Source: Myxococcales bacterium
GTDB lineage: Bacteria; Myxococcota_A; Polyangia; Nannocystales; Nannocystaceae
Assembly: GCA_020633295.1 (NCBI GenBank)
Contig: JACKDW010000002.1
Coordinates: 1,240,001 to 1,304,000 of the forward strand
Reading direction: 5' to 3'
DNA length: 64,000 nt
Shown here: in pieces, positions 16,801 through 25,900 of the stretch
Layout of the letters: each line of letters opens with the position of its first letter
How positions within the stretch are numbered: the first letter of the stretch is position 1
Notes under the pieces: model-generated
The model's input: only the letters and a program-made list of their open reading frames with translations
The model's database searches: none
What the model was told of the DNA's origin: nothing
Position numbers and translations under genes: made by a program

Positions 16801-16891
16801 CTGCTCTGCGCGAGCCCGCGTGAGCGCGTCCCAGCTCGCCGAGGACGCCGCGGGTTGGCGCGCGGGCGGGGGTGGGGTAGTTCTCCGGGCC

Positions 16892-19123
16892 GTGGCTAGC
16901 TCTCCCGCCGCCGCCCGCGAACGCGAGGGACCCCCGCGCCTCCCGGCGTTGACGCGGTCGCTGCGGGCGATCCCGACGTGGGTGTGGATCGCGACCGCCG
17001 CGCTCGCGGCGCTGATCATCAACTTGAGCTCGCTGACAGCCTGCGGCCCGTGGGATCCCTGGGAGACCCACTACGGCGAGGTCGCGCGTCAGATCCTGGC
17101 GCGCCAGGATCCGCTCGACCTCTGGTGGCGACCTGGCTACGGCCCCGACGGCAACTACGAGAACACCTTCTGGTCGAAGCCGGCGCTGCCGTTTTGGTTG
17201 ATGGCGCTGTGCATGAAGGTGTTCGGCGTCGGCGCGGGCGCGGCCGACGAGATGGTGCGCTCGCCCTGGCCCGAGCTGGCGATCCGGCTGCCCAGCATGC
17301 TCGCGGCGCTGACCAGCGCGGTGTTCCTCGGCTACGTCGTGTGGCGCCTGTGCGCGCGGCCGAGCGCGCGGGCGCGGGCGCCGGTGAACGTGCGCGCGCG
17401 CGCGGCCGGGATCCTCACGGCGGTGGTGCTCTCGACCTCGCCGCAGTGGGCGATCGTCGCCCGACAGGCGCTGACGGACATGTTCTTCGTCGGCCCCGTG
17501 GTCGTGGCCATGGGCGCCTGGGCGCTCGCGTTCTTGCTGCCCGATCGCGCGCTGCGGACCCGGCCGCTGCGGCGTCCGAGCTTCGCGGCGCGGCGCGGCT
17601 GGGTGATCGCCTGGGATCGCGCCCACGTCGCGTTCGTCGTCGCGCTCGTGCTGACCGTCGCCTGTCAGCTCGCGCTGCTGCACTACCACGTGCTGCGACC
17701 AGAGACCGTCCTGCGCGTGTCGAAGTTCGTCAAGCGCCCCGGCGTGCCCACCACCTTCACGCTCTACCAGATCCACCTGACGATGTTGATCTACGAGGGC
17801 CTGCTGGTGTTCGCGCTGATCAGCAGCCTGCGCTGGCGTCGGCGCTCGCAGTGCTGGCTCGGGATCATGTACCTCGCGGGCGGCGTGTCGATGATCGGCA
17901 AGGGCATGATCGGCCCGGGGCTGATCGGGCTGCTCGTGCTCACGCACCTGCTCGCGACCGGGCGCCTGGGCTACCTGCGTCACAGCATGCTGCTGCGCGG
18001 GGCGCTGCTGTTCGCGCTCGTGGCGGCGCCCTGGCACCACGCGATGTTCCTGTACCGCGGCGATCGCTGGTTCAACGAGCTGATCGTGATCAACAACCTC
18101 GCGCGCTTCGACACCGGCGAGCAGGAGCAGGCGGTGGGCGGCTTCACCTTCTACCTGCAGACCCTCGGGCTCGCGGCGCTGCCGTGGATCGCGGCGCTGC
18201 CGGCGGCGCTGTGGGACAACGTCGCGCGGGCCTACCCGCCCGCCGCGACGCGCGAGGCCGCGCCAGAGGGCGACGAGGGCGAGGGCGAGGGCGAGGGCGC
18301 GAGCGAGAGGGGCGAGGAGACCGTCCGCGAGCTGCGCCGCCTCGCGCTGCTGTGGTTCATCGTCAGCCTCGCGCTGATCACCTACAGCGTGACGAAGTAC
18401 TACCACTACCTGCTGCCCGCGCTGCCGCCGATGGCGGCGCTCGTCGGTGTCTGGCTCGCGGACCAGATCAGCGGGCACGGGCGACGCGGGCTCTCGCCGC
18501 GCGCGCGCTGGGCCTGCGCGATCGCGGGCGTCGGGCTCGCGATCATGGTCCTGCGCGACGTGGTCTACGAGCCAGCCTGGCTCGCGCACCTGACGACCTA
18601 CCTCTACACGGGCATGTGGCGCGACGGCGCGCCGGAGACCTCGCGGCTGTGGTGGACGACCGCGCCGATCGGGCTCGGGCTCGCGCTGTGGGCGGCGCGG
18701 CGCGGCGCGGCGGCGGTCGTCTGCGCGACGCTGGCCGGCGTGCTGACGACCGCCTACGTCATCGACGACTACCTCCCGGCGGCCTCGGAGAACTGGTCGC
18801 AGCGCACGGCGCTGCGCGTGTACTTCGACGAGCGCGGCCCCGAGGACCCGCTGATGAGCTGGTGGTTCTACTACCGGGGCGAGACCTTCCTCAGCAAGGC
18901 GAACGTCTGGGTGCTCAAGGAGCGCGATCGCAAGCAGCTGCTCGAGTTCGTCGCCGAGCACGACGGCACCGGGCGCGCGCTCTGGGTCATCACGACCAAG
19001 GCGCACGCCGGCCGCCTGCGCTCCTCGCTGCCGACGCACCTGCGCGACGGCGTGGAGACCCGGTACGAGAATTTTCATTACAGCCTGCTGCGCGTGCCGA
19101 CGCCGACGCGCGACGCCCCGTGA
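16892..19123 (+). CDS. GT39/ArnT-like integral membrane glycosyltransferase
   Basis: A protein of about 743 residues. The first membrane helix (WVWIATAALAALIINLSSL) is followed by the catalytic loop ACGPWDPWETHYGEVARQILARQDPLDLWW, with acidic residues where the GT39/PMT family has its catalytic Asp-Glu. A typical WSKPALPFWLMAL segment, then many further membrane helices and FYLQTLGLAALPWIAALP follow. A charged insert (GDEGEGEGEGASERGEE) lies in a cytoplasmic loop and the C-terminus is soluble. Such enzymes transfer sugar from a polyprenyl phosphate to protein or lipid. The acceptor is unknown. The start is uncertain: GTG 16892 is preferred, GTG 16820 possible. It is divergent from the dehydratase gene. 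Confidence 0.8.
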   Translation: MASSPAAAREREGPPRLPALTRSLRAIPTWVWIATAALAALIINLSSLTACGPWDPWETHYGEVARQILARQDPLDLWWRPGYGPDGNYENTFWSKPALPFWLMALCMKVFGVGAGAADEMVRSPWPELAIRLPSMLAALTSAVFLGYVVWRLCARPSARARAPVNVRARAAGILTAVVLSTSPQWAIVARQALTDMFFVGPVVVAMGAWALAFLLPDRALRTRPLRRPSFAARRGWVIAWDRAHVAFVVALVLTVACQLALLHYHVLRPETVLRVSKFVKRPGVPTTFTLYQIHLTMLIYEGLLVFALISSLRWRRRSQCWLGIMYLAGGVSMIGKGMIGPGLIGLLVLTHLLATGRLGYLRHSMLLRGALLFALVAAPWHHAMFLYRGDRWFNELIVINNLARFDTGEQEQAVGGFTFYLQTLGLAALPWIAALPAALWDNVARAYPPAATREAAPEGDEGEGEGEGASERGEETVRELRRLALLWFIVSLALITYSVTKYYHYLLPALPPMAALVGVWLADQISGHGRRGLSPRARWACAIAGVGLAIMVLRDVVYEPAWLAHLTTYLYTGMWRDGAPETSRLWWTTAPIGLGLALWAARRGAAAVVCATLAGVLTTAYVIDDYLPAASENWSQRTALRVYFDERGPEDPLMSWWFYYRGETFLSKANVWVLKERDRKQLLEFVAEHDGTGRALWVITTKAHAGRLRSSLPTHLRDGVETRYENFHYSLLRVPTPTRDAP

Positions 19124-19365
19124 GGCGGCGAAGGTGCCCATGCAGGCAGGTCGAGGAGGGTGGATCTCCTCGCGCGGCGATCTCGCATAGGGTCACTCCC
19201 GGGGCTGCGGACCGCGTGCGCGGGCTTCAGGCGCGCGCGACGGTCGGTCCGTGTCGGTCGTGCGTGACGGCGCGGGGCCGCCCGAGGTGGCGGTTTGTGC
19301 TGCGCAGCGACGTGCTGGAGAATCACCGGGCTCGCTGACGACGATGGGCGAGCGAAGCACCCACT
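19124..19365. other. Intergenic region before the solute-binding gene
   Basis: 242 bp with no gene. A stem-loop CGAGGAG/CTCCTCG (19152-19158 and 19166-19172, 7-nt loop) may mark the end of the upstream transcript; it has no T-run. I see no convincing promoter here. Confidence 0.4.
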
Positions 19366-20397
19366 ATGGATCCCAGCACGGAGCCCAGCCGCGCGCATGA
19401 AGCCGACGTCGAGCTGACGATCAAGGGCTCGTGGGCCGAGTCTCCGCTCACGCTCTGGGTGCTGGCTGCGGTCGCGCTGCTCGTGTTCGCGATCGCGGGC
19501 GCGATCGCGGTTCGCGGCGCGCTGCGGTCCCCGAGCGAGCCCGAATTTCGCGACCCGTCGCCCGGGGCGCCGGCCTTCGTCGCCGCGCTCGGGGAGCAAG
19601 ACCCCGACAGCCGCGTGCACATCGCCGGCTCGGGCAGCAACCTCTCGCTCACGCGCCGGCTCGTCGATGCCTACCTCGAGGCCCACCCGGTGGGCCGGAG
19701 CGGGCGCCCGGCCCAGCTCGTGGTGTTCGAGAGCATCGGCTCGACCGGCGGCGTCAAGGCCACCCACGACGGCGTGATCGACCTGGGCCTGATCTCGCGC
19801 CCGCTGCGGCCGCGCGAGCGCGAGCTCGGGCTGCTCACGATCCCCTACGCGCGCGTCGCCGTGGTCGCGGCCGTCAACGTGACCGTGCCGGATCGCTCGC
19901 TGCGGACCGCCGAGCTCATCGAGATCTACGGCGGCGCGCGCCGGACCTGGTCCGACGGCTCGCGCATCGTGGTGCTGCAGCGCGAGCGCGGCGACTCGAG
20001 CCACGAGGCCTTCGGGCGCGTGCACCCGGCGTTCACGGCGGCGAACGACGAGGCCTACCAGCGCGGCCTGTGGCGCGTCGTCTACCGCGACAGCGCGATG
20101 CAGGAGGCGCTGATGAGCACGCCCCGCGCGATCGGGCTGTTCGACGCCGGCGTGGTCACGAGCGAGCGCCTGCACTCGATCGAGCTGCTCGCGATCGACG
20201 GCGTCGCGCCCTCGCCCGAGAACATGTCCAACGGCTCCTATCCCTACTTCAAGGACCTGGCGTTCATCAGCGCCGGGCCGCCGCGCGGGCTCGCGGCCGA
20301 CTTCGTCGACTTCGTGGCGAGCCCGGCGGGCCGCGCGATCATCCGCGCCAACGGCTACGCGACGCTGCCGGAGCAGGGACCGGAGGGCGCGCCGTGA
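19366..20397 (+). CDS. Membrane-anchored phosphate-binding-like (PstS-type) periplasmic protein
   Basis: A 343-residue protein. A 27-residue cytoplasmic start precedes one membrane segment (LTLWVLAAVALLVFAIAGAIAV, about 29-50). The rest is a PBP-II-like domain: VHIAGSGSNLSLTRRLVDAYLEAHP, ESIGSTGGVKATHDGVIDLGLISRPLRPRE and YFKDLAFISAGPPRGLAADFVDFVASPAGRAII match PstS-like phosphate-binding proteins (SGS for phosphate; STGG loop). No permease or ATPase genes follow; instead the stop overlaps the histidine kinase start by 4 nt. This suggests a sensory role as an anchored ligand-binding partner of the kinase (inference). The ATG at 19366 is the only sensible start. Confidence 0.82.
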   Translation: MDPSTEPSRAHEADVELTIKGSWAESPLTLWVLAAVALLVFAIAGAIAVRGALRSPSEPEFRDPSPGAPAFVAALGEQDPDSRVHIAGSGSNLSLTRRLVDAYLEAHPVGRSGRPAQLVVFESIGSTGGVKATHDGVIDLGLISRPLRPRERELGLLTIPYARVAVVAAVNVTVPDRSLRTAELIEIYGGARRTWSDGSRIVVLQRERGDSSHEAFGRVHPAFTAANDEAYQRGLWRVVYRDSAMQEALMSTPRAIGLFDAGVVTSERLHSIELLAIDGVAPSPENMSNGSYPYFKDLAFISAGPPRGLAADFVDFVASPAGRAIIRANGYATLPEQGPEGAP

Positions 20398-21944
20398 GGG
20401 CCGTGATCCCCGTCAGCCTGCGTGACTACCTCGGCGCGCGCATGCGGCCGCTGGTCGTGCTGCTGCTCGCGCTCGTCGCGATCTCGGCGCCGCTGGCCGA
20501 CTACGTGCTGACGCTGCGGGTGCTGCGGCAGAGCGCCGCGGCCACCGCGAACGAGGTCGCCACCGTCATCGACCGCGAGGTCCAGGAGCGCCCGGTGCTG
20601 TGGCGCTACGACTCGCTCAAGCTGCTCACGCACGTGCGCACCTTCGCCATGCGCTCCGACATCGCGCGCATCGAGGTGCTCGATCGCGACGGCGCGCGCA
20701 TCGACCTCGGCGGCGAGCGCCCCGGCGACGACATGGGGCGGCTTCTGTGGGAGTCGGCGCCGCTGGTGATCAACGGCGAGACCGTCGGGCACGTGTGGGT
20801 CGCGGCCCGGGCGAGCCGCGCCGCCGCCGACGCGCTGTTCCTGCTGATCCCCTTCGGGCTGCTCGGCGTCTGTCTCGCGGGGTTGATCTACTGGTTGCCG
20901 CTGCGGGCCATGGACGTCGCCGAGCGCCGGATCGGCGGGCTGATCACGCGGCTGCGCGAGCGCGAGGACGAGCTCGCGCGCTTCAACCAGACCCTCGAGC
21001 AGCAGGTCGCCGCGCGCTCCCAGGAGCTGCGGGCCGCCTACGACGAGCTGCAGGAGAAAGAGATCCGGCTGCGCGAGGTCTCGTCGCGGGCGATCGCGCT
21101 GCAGGAGGCCGAGCGCCGCGGGATCGCGCGTGAGCTGCACGACTCCGCCGGCCAGGCCATCACCGCGATCCGCATCAACCTCCAGCTCATCGCCCAGGGC
21201 GTCGGCGACATGGACTGGGTGCGCTCGCTGGGGGAGAAGACGCTGACGCTGACCGACCAGACGCTCGAGGAGATCCGGCGCGCCGTGGTCACGCTCGGTC
21301 CGGCGATCCTCGACGACTTCGGCCTCGAGGTCGCGGTGCGACGCTACTGCGCGGACTTCGAAGACCGCACGCCCGAGACGGTCGTGCGCTGCGAGATCGA
21401 GCTGCCGGCGAGCGGCCTGTCGCCGGCGCTCGAGAGCGCGTGCTACCGGCTCGTGCAGGAGGCGCTGACCAACATCGCGCGTCACGCCGAGGCCCACGAG
21501 GTCTGCGTGAGCCTGCGCGTCACGGGCGACGGGGAGGCGCGCGCGCTCGTGCTCGAGATCGAGGATGACGGCTGTGGCTTCGACGCCGAGGCCGCGCGAC
21601 GCGACGCGCGGCGTCGGCCGCCCGGGCAGGGCGGGCGCGGGCTCGCGGGCATGCGCGAGCGCGTCGAGCTCCTCGGCGGCGCGCTCGAGCTCGAGACGGC
21701 GCCGGGCGACGGCACGCGACTGCGCGCGACCTTGCCCTGTATGGTCGAGACGCGCGCAGACGACGAGAACGACCACGAGCGCGACGAATTCGACGAAGAC
21801 GGCGAGGACGACGAAGACGACGAGGGCGAGGGCGACGAGGGCGACGAGGGCGACGAGGGCGAGGGCGACGAGGCGGAGGTTGAGGGCGACGACGACAGAG
21901 CCGACGGTCACGACGCCACCGCCGCGCCACGCGGGTCCGCGTGA
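20394..21944 (+). CDS. NarL-type sensor histidine kinase with acidic tail
   Basis: A 516-residue protein. TM1 (about 18-40), a periplasmic region of about 100 residues, TM2 (about 146-168), then a coiled-coil linker (ERIGGLITRLREREDELARFNQTLEQQVAARSQ-like) and the HisKA_3 box ARELHDSAGQAITAIRINL with phospho-acceptor His249. The ATPase domain has an N-box (LVQEALTNIARHA), DDGCGFD and GRGLAGMRERVELLGG. After about residue 453 comes a long Asp/Glu/Gly tail with 9-bp DNA repeats (GGCGACGAG, about 21821-21873), unusual for the family. The GTG start at 20394 overlaps the upstream gene. Its probable partner is the response regulator at 22044. Confidence 0.9.
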   Translation: MRAVIPVSLRDYLGARMRPLVVLLLALVAISAPLADYVLTLRVLRQSAAATANEVATVIDREVQERPVLWRYDSLKLLTHVRTFAMRSDIARIEVLDRDGARIDLGGERPGDDMGRLLWESAPLVINGETVGHVWVAARASRAAADALFLLIPFGLLGVCLAGLIYWLPLRAMDVAERRIGGLITRLREREDELARFNQTLEQQVAARSQELRAAYDELQEKEIRLREVSSRAIALQEAERRGIARELHDSAGQAITAIRINLQLIAQGVGDMDWVRSLGEKTLTLTDQTLEEIRRAVVTLGPAILDDFGLEVAVRRYCADFEDRTPETVVRCEIELPASGLSPALESACYRLVQEALTNIARHAEAHEVCVSLRVTGDGEARALVLEIEDDGCGFDAEAARRDARRRPPGQGGRGLAGMRERVELLGGALELETAPGDGTRLRATLPCMVETRADDENDHERDEFDEDGEDDEDDEGEGDEGDEGDEGEGDEAEVEGDDDRADGHDATAAPRGSA

Positions 21945-22014
21945 GCCCGTGGGCGGGGGGAAACCCGCCCGTGGATCCAGGGTCGCGGACGCGCGCACGG
22001 ACGCGCGGCCGCGG

Positions 22015-22023
22015 TGTTACAGT
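22015..22023 (+). promoter_or_regulatory. Extended -10 promoter (TGT-TACAGT) of the response regulator
   Basis: TG 22015-22016 and TACAGT 22018-22023, 20 nt before the ATG with CGGAG between. It suggests the regulator can be transcribed separately from the kinase. Confidence 0.4.
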
Positions 22024-22043
22024 GTCCACGGCACGGAGTCCCC

Positions 22044-22718
22044 ATGAACAACATCCCGCCCGCGACCGAGACGATTCGGGTCATCCTGGCCGAGGACCAC
22101 ACGATCGTCCGCGAGGGTCTCAAGTCGCTGCTGGCCACCCGCGCTGACATCGAGGTGATCGCCGAGGTCGCCAACGGGCGCGACGCGGTGGCTCAGGCGT
22201 CGGCGCTGCGACCCCAGGTGGTCGTCATGGACCTCAACATGCCGGAGCTCAACGGCGTCGACGCGACCCGGGCGATCCGCGAGTCGCTGCCCGAGACGCG
22301 CGTGCTGATCCTGTCGATGCACTCCGGCGAGGAGTACGTGCGCCCGGTGATCCGCGCGGGCGCCAGCGGGTATCTACTCAAGGGCTCCGGGCTCTCGGAC
22401 CTCGTCTCGGCGATCCGGGCCGTCGCCCGTGACGAGGCGTTCTTCAGCCCGTCGATCGCGAAGATCATGCTGCAGGACTCTCGGCAGCGGCCGAAGACGA
22501 GCGGCAAGGCGCGCGGCTCGGCGCTGACCAAGCGCGAGCGCGAGGTCCTCAAGCACGTCGCCGAGGGCAAGTCGAGCCCCGAGATCGCCGAGCTCCTCGG
22601 CCTCAGCGTCAAGACCGTCGAGGGCCACCGCTCGCGCATCATGGGCAAGCTCGAGGTGCGCAACGTCGCCGGGCTCGTGCGCTACGCGATCCGCGTGGGC
22701 ATCGTCTCCGCCGAGTAG
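22044..22718 (+). CDS. NarL/FixJ-type response regulator
   Basis: A 224-residue protein. The receiver domain has acidic pocket Glu17-Asp18, phospho-acceptor Asp63 in VVVMDLNMPELNG, SMHSGEEY and Lys113 in GYLLKGS. The C-terminal LuxR helix-turn-helix is LTKREREVLKHVAEGKSSPEIAELLGLSVKTVEGHRSRIMGKL. It binds DNA when phosphorylated, presumably by the kinase 99 bp upstream. Targets are unknown. The ATG at 22044 follows CGGAG; a longer form starting at TTG 22014 is unlikely. Confidence 0.93.
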   Translation: MNNIPPATETIRVILAEDHTIVREGLKSLLATRADIEVIAEVANGRDAVAQASALRPQVVVMDLNMPELNGVDATRAIRESLPETRVLILSMHSGEEYVRPVIRAGASGYLLKGSGLSDLVSAIRAVARDEAFFSPSIAKIMLQDSRQRPKTSGKARGSALTKREREVLKHVAEGKSSPEIAELLGLSVKTVEGHRSRIMGKLEVRNVAGLVRYAIRVGIVSAE

Positions 22719-22884
22719 TCCGCGTCGGCCAACGAGCGCGATCCCGGTCCGCTCGACGCGTGCTCGCGCGGCGTGAGCGTCCCCCTGCACGTTGTCGCGC
22801 GTCGGCGCGCGCCGGCGCGCCGACCCGGGGGTCTCGACGCGCGGGGGGCCGCCGCGTCGCGCGTATCCGCCGTGGGCGGCGGCC

Positions 22885-22890
22885 TATAGT
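22885..22890 (+). promoter_or_regulatory. Possible -10 (TATAGT) of the giant gene
   Basis: TATAGT lies 72 nt before the ATG at 22963 in the 244-bp gap after the regulator gene. It is the best -10 match there, without a clear -35. Confidence 0.3.
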
Positions 22891-22962
22891 TCCTCCGCCC
22901 GCGCGCCTGGTTGGCGCCCGCGGTGGCGCGCCGAGCATCATCGACGCGCGGGCGGTGAGATC

Positions 22963-25900
22963 ATGATCGACAAGCAGCTCGAGCAGTTCGCCCTGGCCGA
23001 TGATCGCGAGGCCGTTCTCGACAAGATGATCCCGGGCTCGGAGGACGCGTTCTCGTACCGCTGCCTGCACCTGCAGAACGAGGGCCGGCTCGACGAGGCC
23101 GACGCGCTGATCGAGCAGGCGCACGCGCGCGGGGTCCGTCAGCAGCTGCTCGATCGCCTGCGCGACCGCCAGGCGCTCCTGCGCTTCGAGAGCGACCCGG
23201 CGCGGAGCTGCGCCCGCGTGCAGGAGCGCCTCGGGCTCTCGTTCACGCCGGCGCGCGCGCGCTCGTCCGAGGCCGAGGAGTACCCGAGCGCGCTCGACCC
23301 GGAGCTGATCGACCGCGAGTACCTCACGCCGCACATGCTCCAGGCCCGCGACCTCAGCTGGATCTCCGACGAGGGGATCGCCTGGGTGCTCGAGCGCTAC
23401 GCGGCCGAGACGCGCGCGACGAAGCTGCTGGGTCGGGTGCAGCAGCCCGATCACCCGCGGCTCGTCGACGAGATCCTGCGCGGCCTCGACAGCGATCGGC
23501 GCACCACCTTCGGCGGGCTCGAGATCCACAAGAACCTGTGCTGGGCGCAGTACCGCGAGCTCGTGCACCGGCGCCCGCTGCTGCTGCAGGAGGAGGCCTT
23601 CGTCAGCGCCTGCCTGCACCGGCTCGCGCCGCCCGAGGGCTGCGAGCTCGCGCGCGATCGCGAGGCGCGCGGCGCCTACCACGAGCGGCTGTGGTCGCTG
23701 GTCTCCGGGCTCGCGCCGAAGTTCGAGCCGCTCAAGAAACATGTCCTCTACTACATGCTCGAGCACGGGCGCGCCGGCGGCGAGTACGATCGCGCGCGCT
23801 TCCTCGAGTACCTCGCGCTGGCCGGCGACGCGCGCTTCGCCAAGACCAAGACCGAGGTCCGCGGGCGCGTGAGCGCGTCGTCGTTCACGCGCGAGCTGGT
23901 CGAGATGCCCGCGGTGACGAGCGACGAGCCGCTGGTGCGCGACTTCCTGATCACGCTGCTGCGCGACGCGGAGGACTACCAGGCGTTCGCCGAGCTGGTG
24001 CGCGAGGACTTCCTGCGGCGCGCGTTCGCCGAGGCCAAGATCCTGTACGGGGCCGCGGACGTCGAGCGGGCCTACGCGCTGCTCGACAGCGGCGCGCGCA
24101 AGGAGCTCGTCGACCGCGTCGAGCTCGAGTTCGCCGAGACCACGCCGCGCTACTTCGAGCTCGACGAGGGCGCCGGCGTGCTCGCGCTCGAGCTCGACGT
24201 CAAGAACGTCCAGACCCTCGTGGTCAAGGTGTTCGAGATCAACCTGTTTAACTACTTCGCCGCGCACGGCCGCGACGTCGACACCTCGATCGATCTCGAC
24301 GGCCTCGTGGCCACGAGCGAGCAGACCTACCGCTACGACGAGCCGCCCCAGCGACGCGCGCGGCGGCGCTTCGAGTTCCCGCAGCTCGCGGGCCCCGGCG
24401 TCTACGTCGTCGAGTTCATCGGCGGGGGCAAGAGCAGCCGCGCGCTGATCCGGCGCGGGCGCCTGCGCTTCACCCATCGCCTCAGCGCCGCCGGGCACGC
24501 GCTGCAGGTCGTCGACGCCGCGGGCCAGGTGCGCGCGGACGCGACGATGTGGCTGTCGGGTCGCGAGTACAAGCCCGACGAGGACGGGCAGATCTTCGTG
24601 CCGTTCGCCGCCGATCGCGGCGGGCAGCGGCGGTTCTTGCTGCGCCTGGGCGAGGTGATCACCGTCGAGTCGTTCACGCTGCTGACCGAGGCCTATGCGT
24701 TCTCGGCGGCGATCCACGTCGAGCGCGAGGCGCTGATCGCCGGGCAGCGCGCCGAGGTCGTCGTGCGCCCGCAGCTGCGCGTCCACGGCGAGCCGGTCAG
24801 CGTCTCGCTGATCAAGCGCGCGCGCCTGCGGATCGAGTCAACCGACCTCCACGGCGTCTCCACGAGCATGGAGGTCGGGCGCTTCCCGCTGCACGATCAC
24901 CAGGAGTCGGTCCACAGCTTCCAGGTGCCCGAGGGGCTGCGCTCGCTGTGCTTTACGGTGCTCGGCGCGGTCCACAACCGAGCGCGCGGCCAGGACGTCG
25001 ACGTCTCGGCCACGGCGACCGTCCGCGTCAACGGCATCGACAGCATGACGCAGGTCGCCAGCCTGCACCTCGCCCGCGGTCAGGGCGGCTACGTGCTGCA
25101 CGCGCTCGGCAAGGCCGGGGAGCCGCGCGCCGCCCAGCGCCTGACGGTGACCTTCCACCACCGCCTGTTCTCGCGGACGATCGCCGAGACGCTGCAGACC
25201 GACGCGCGCGGGCAGGTCGAGCTGGGCGCGCTCGTCGACATCCTCAAGCTCGACGTCCGCGCGCCCACGGGGATCGCGGGCGGCACGTGGACGCTGCCGG
25301 TCGATCGCTGCTCGCTGCCCGAGCTGGTGCACGCGCGCGCGGGCGAGACGATCTCGCTCTCGCGCCCGGCCGACGTCCCGACGACGCGCGAGGGCTACTC
25401 GCTCCTCATGGTGCGCCGCGGTCAGCCGCTGCGCGACTGCTTCGAGCAGCTCGTGTTCCCGGAGCGCGGGGCCGCGCGCGGCACGGTGCAGCTGCAGGAC
25501 CTCGAGCCGGGGCGCTACGAGCTCCGCTACAAGCGGAGCGGTCAGCTCGTGCAGATCGTCGTGGCCGAGGGCGAGCACGTCCGCGGCGCGGCGCGGCGCT
25601 GGATCGACGCGGGCGCGCGGCTGCTCGAGGCCTGGCGCAACCGCCCGCTGTCGCTCGCGCGCGTGTCCGTGGACGCGGAACGCGACGAGCTGCAGATCCA
25701 CGTGGTGGGGCCGAAGTATCGGCCGCGCGTGCACCTGCTCGCGAGCCGGTTCGTCGCGGATCGCCCGGGCGAGCGCGCGCTCGCGCCGAGCCGCGAGCTC
25801 GCCGGCGTCGCGGGGCAGCTCGAGTTCCCCAGCCCGCGCTCGGAGTTCCAGGCCGGGCGCGACATCGGCGACGAGTATCGCTACATCCTCGAGCGACGCA

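Noticed and set aside
22639..24786. Long open frames antisense to the giant gene
   Set aside because: Arg/Ala/Leu-biased composition and no motifs; the + strand frame has coherent protein sequence throughout.
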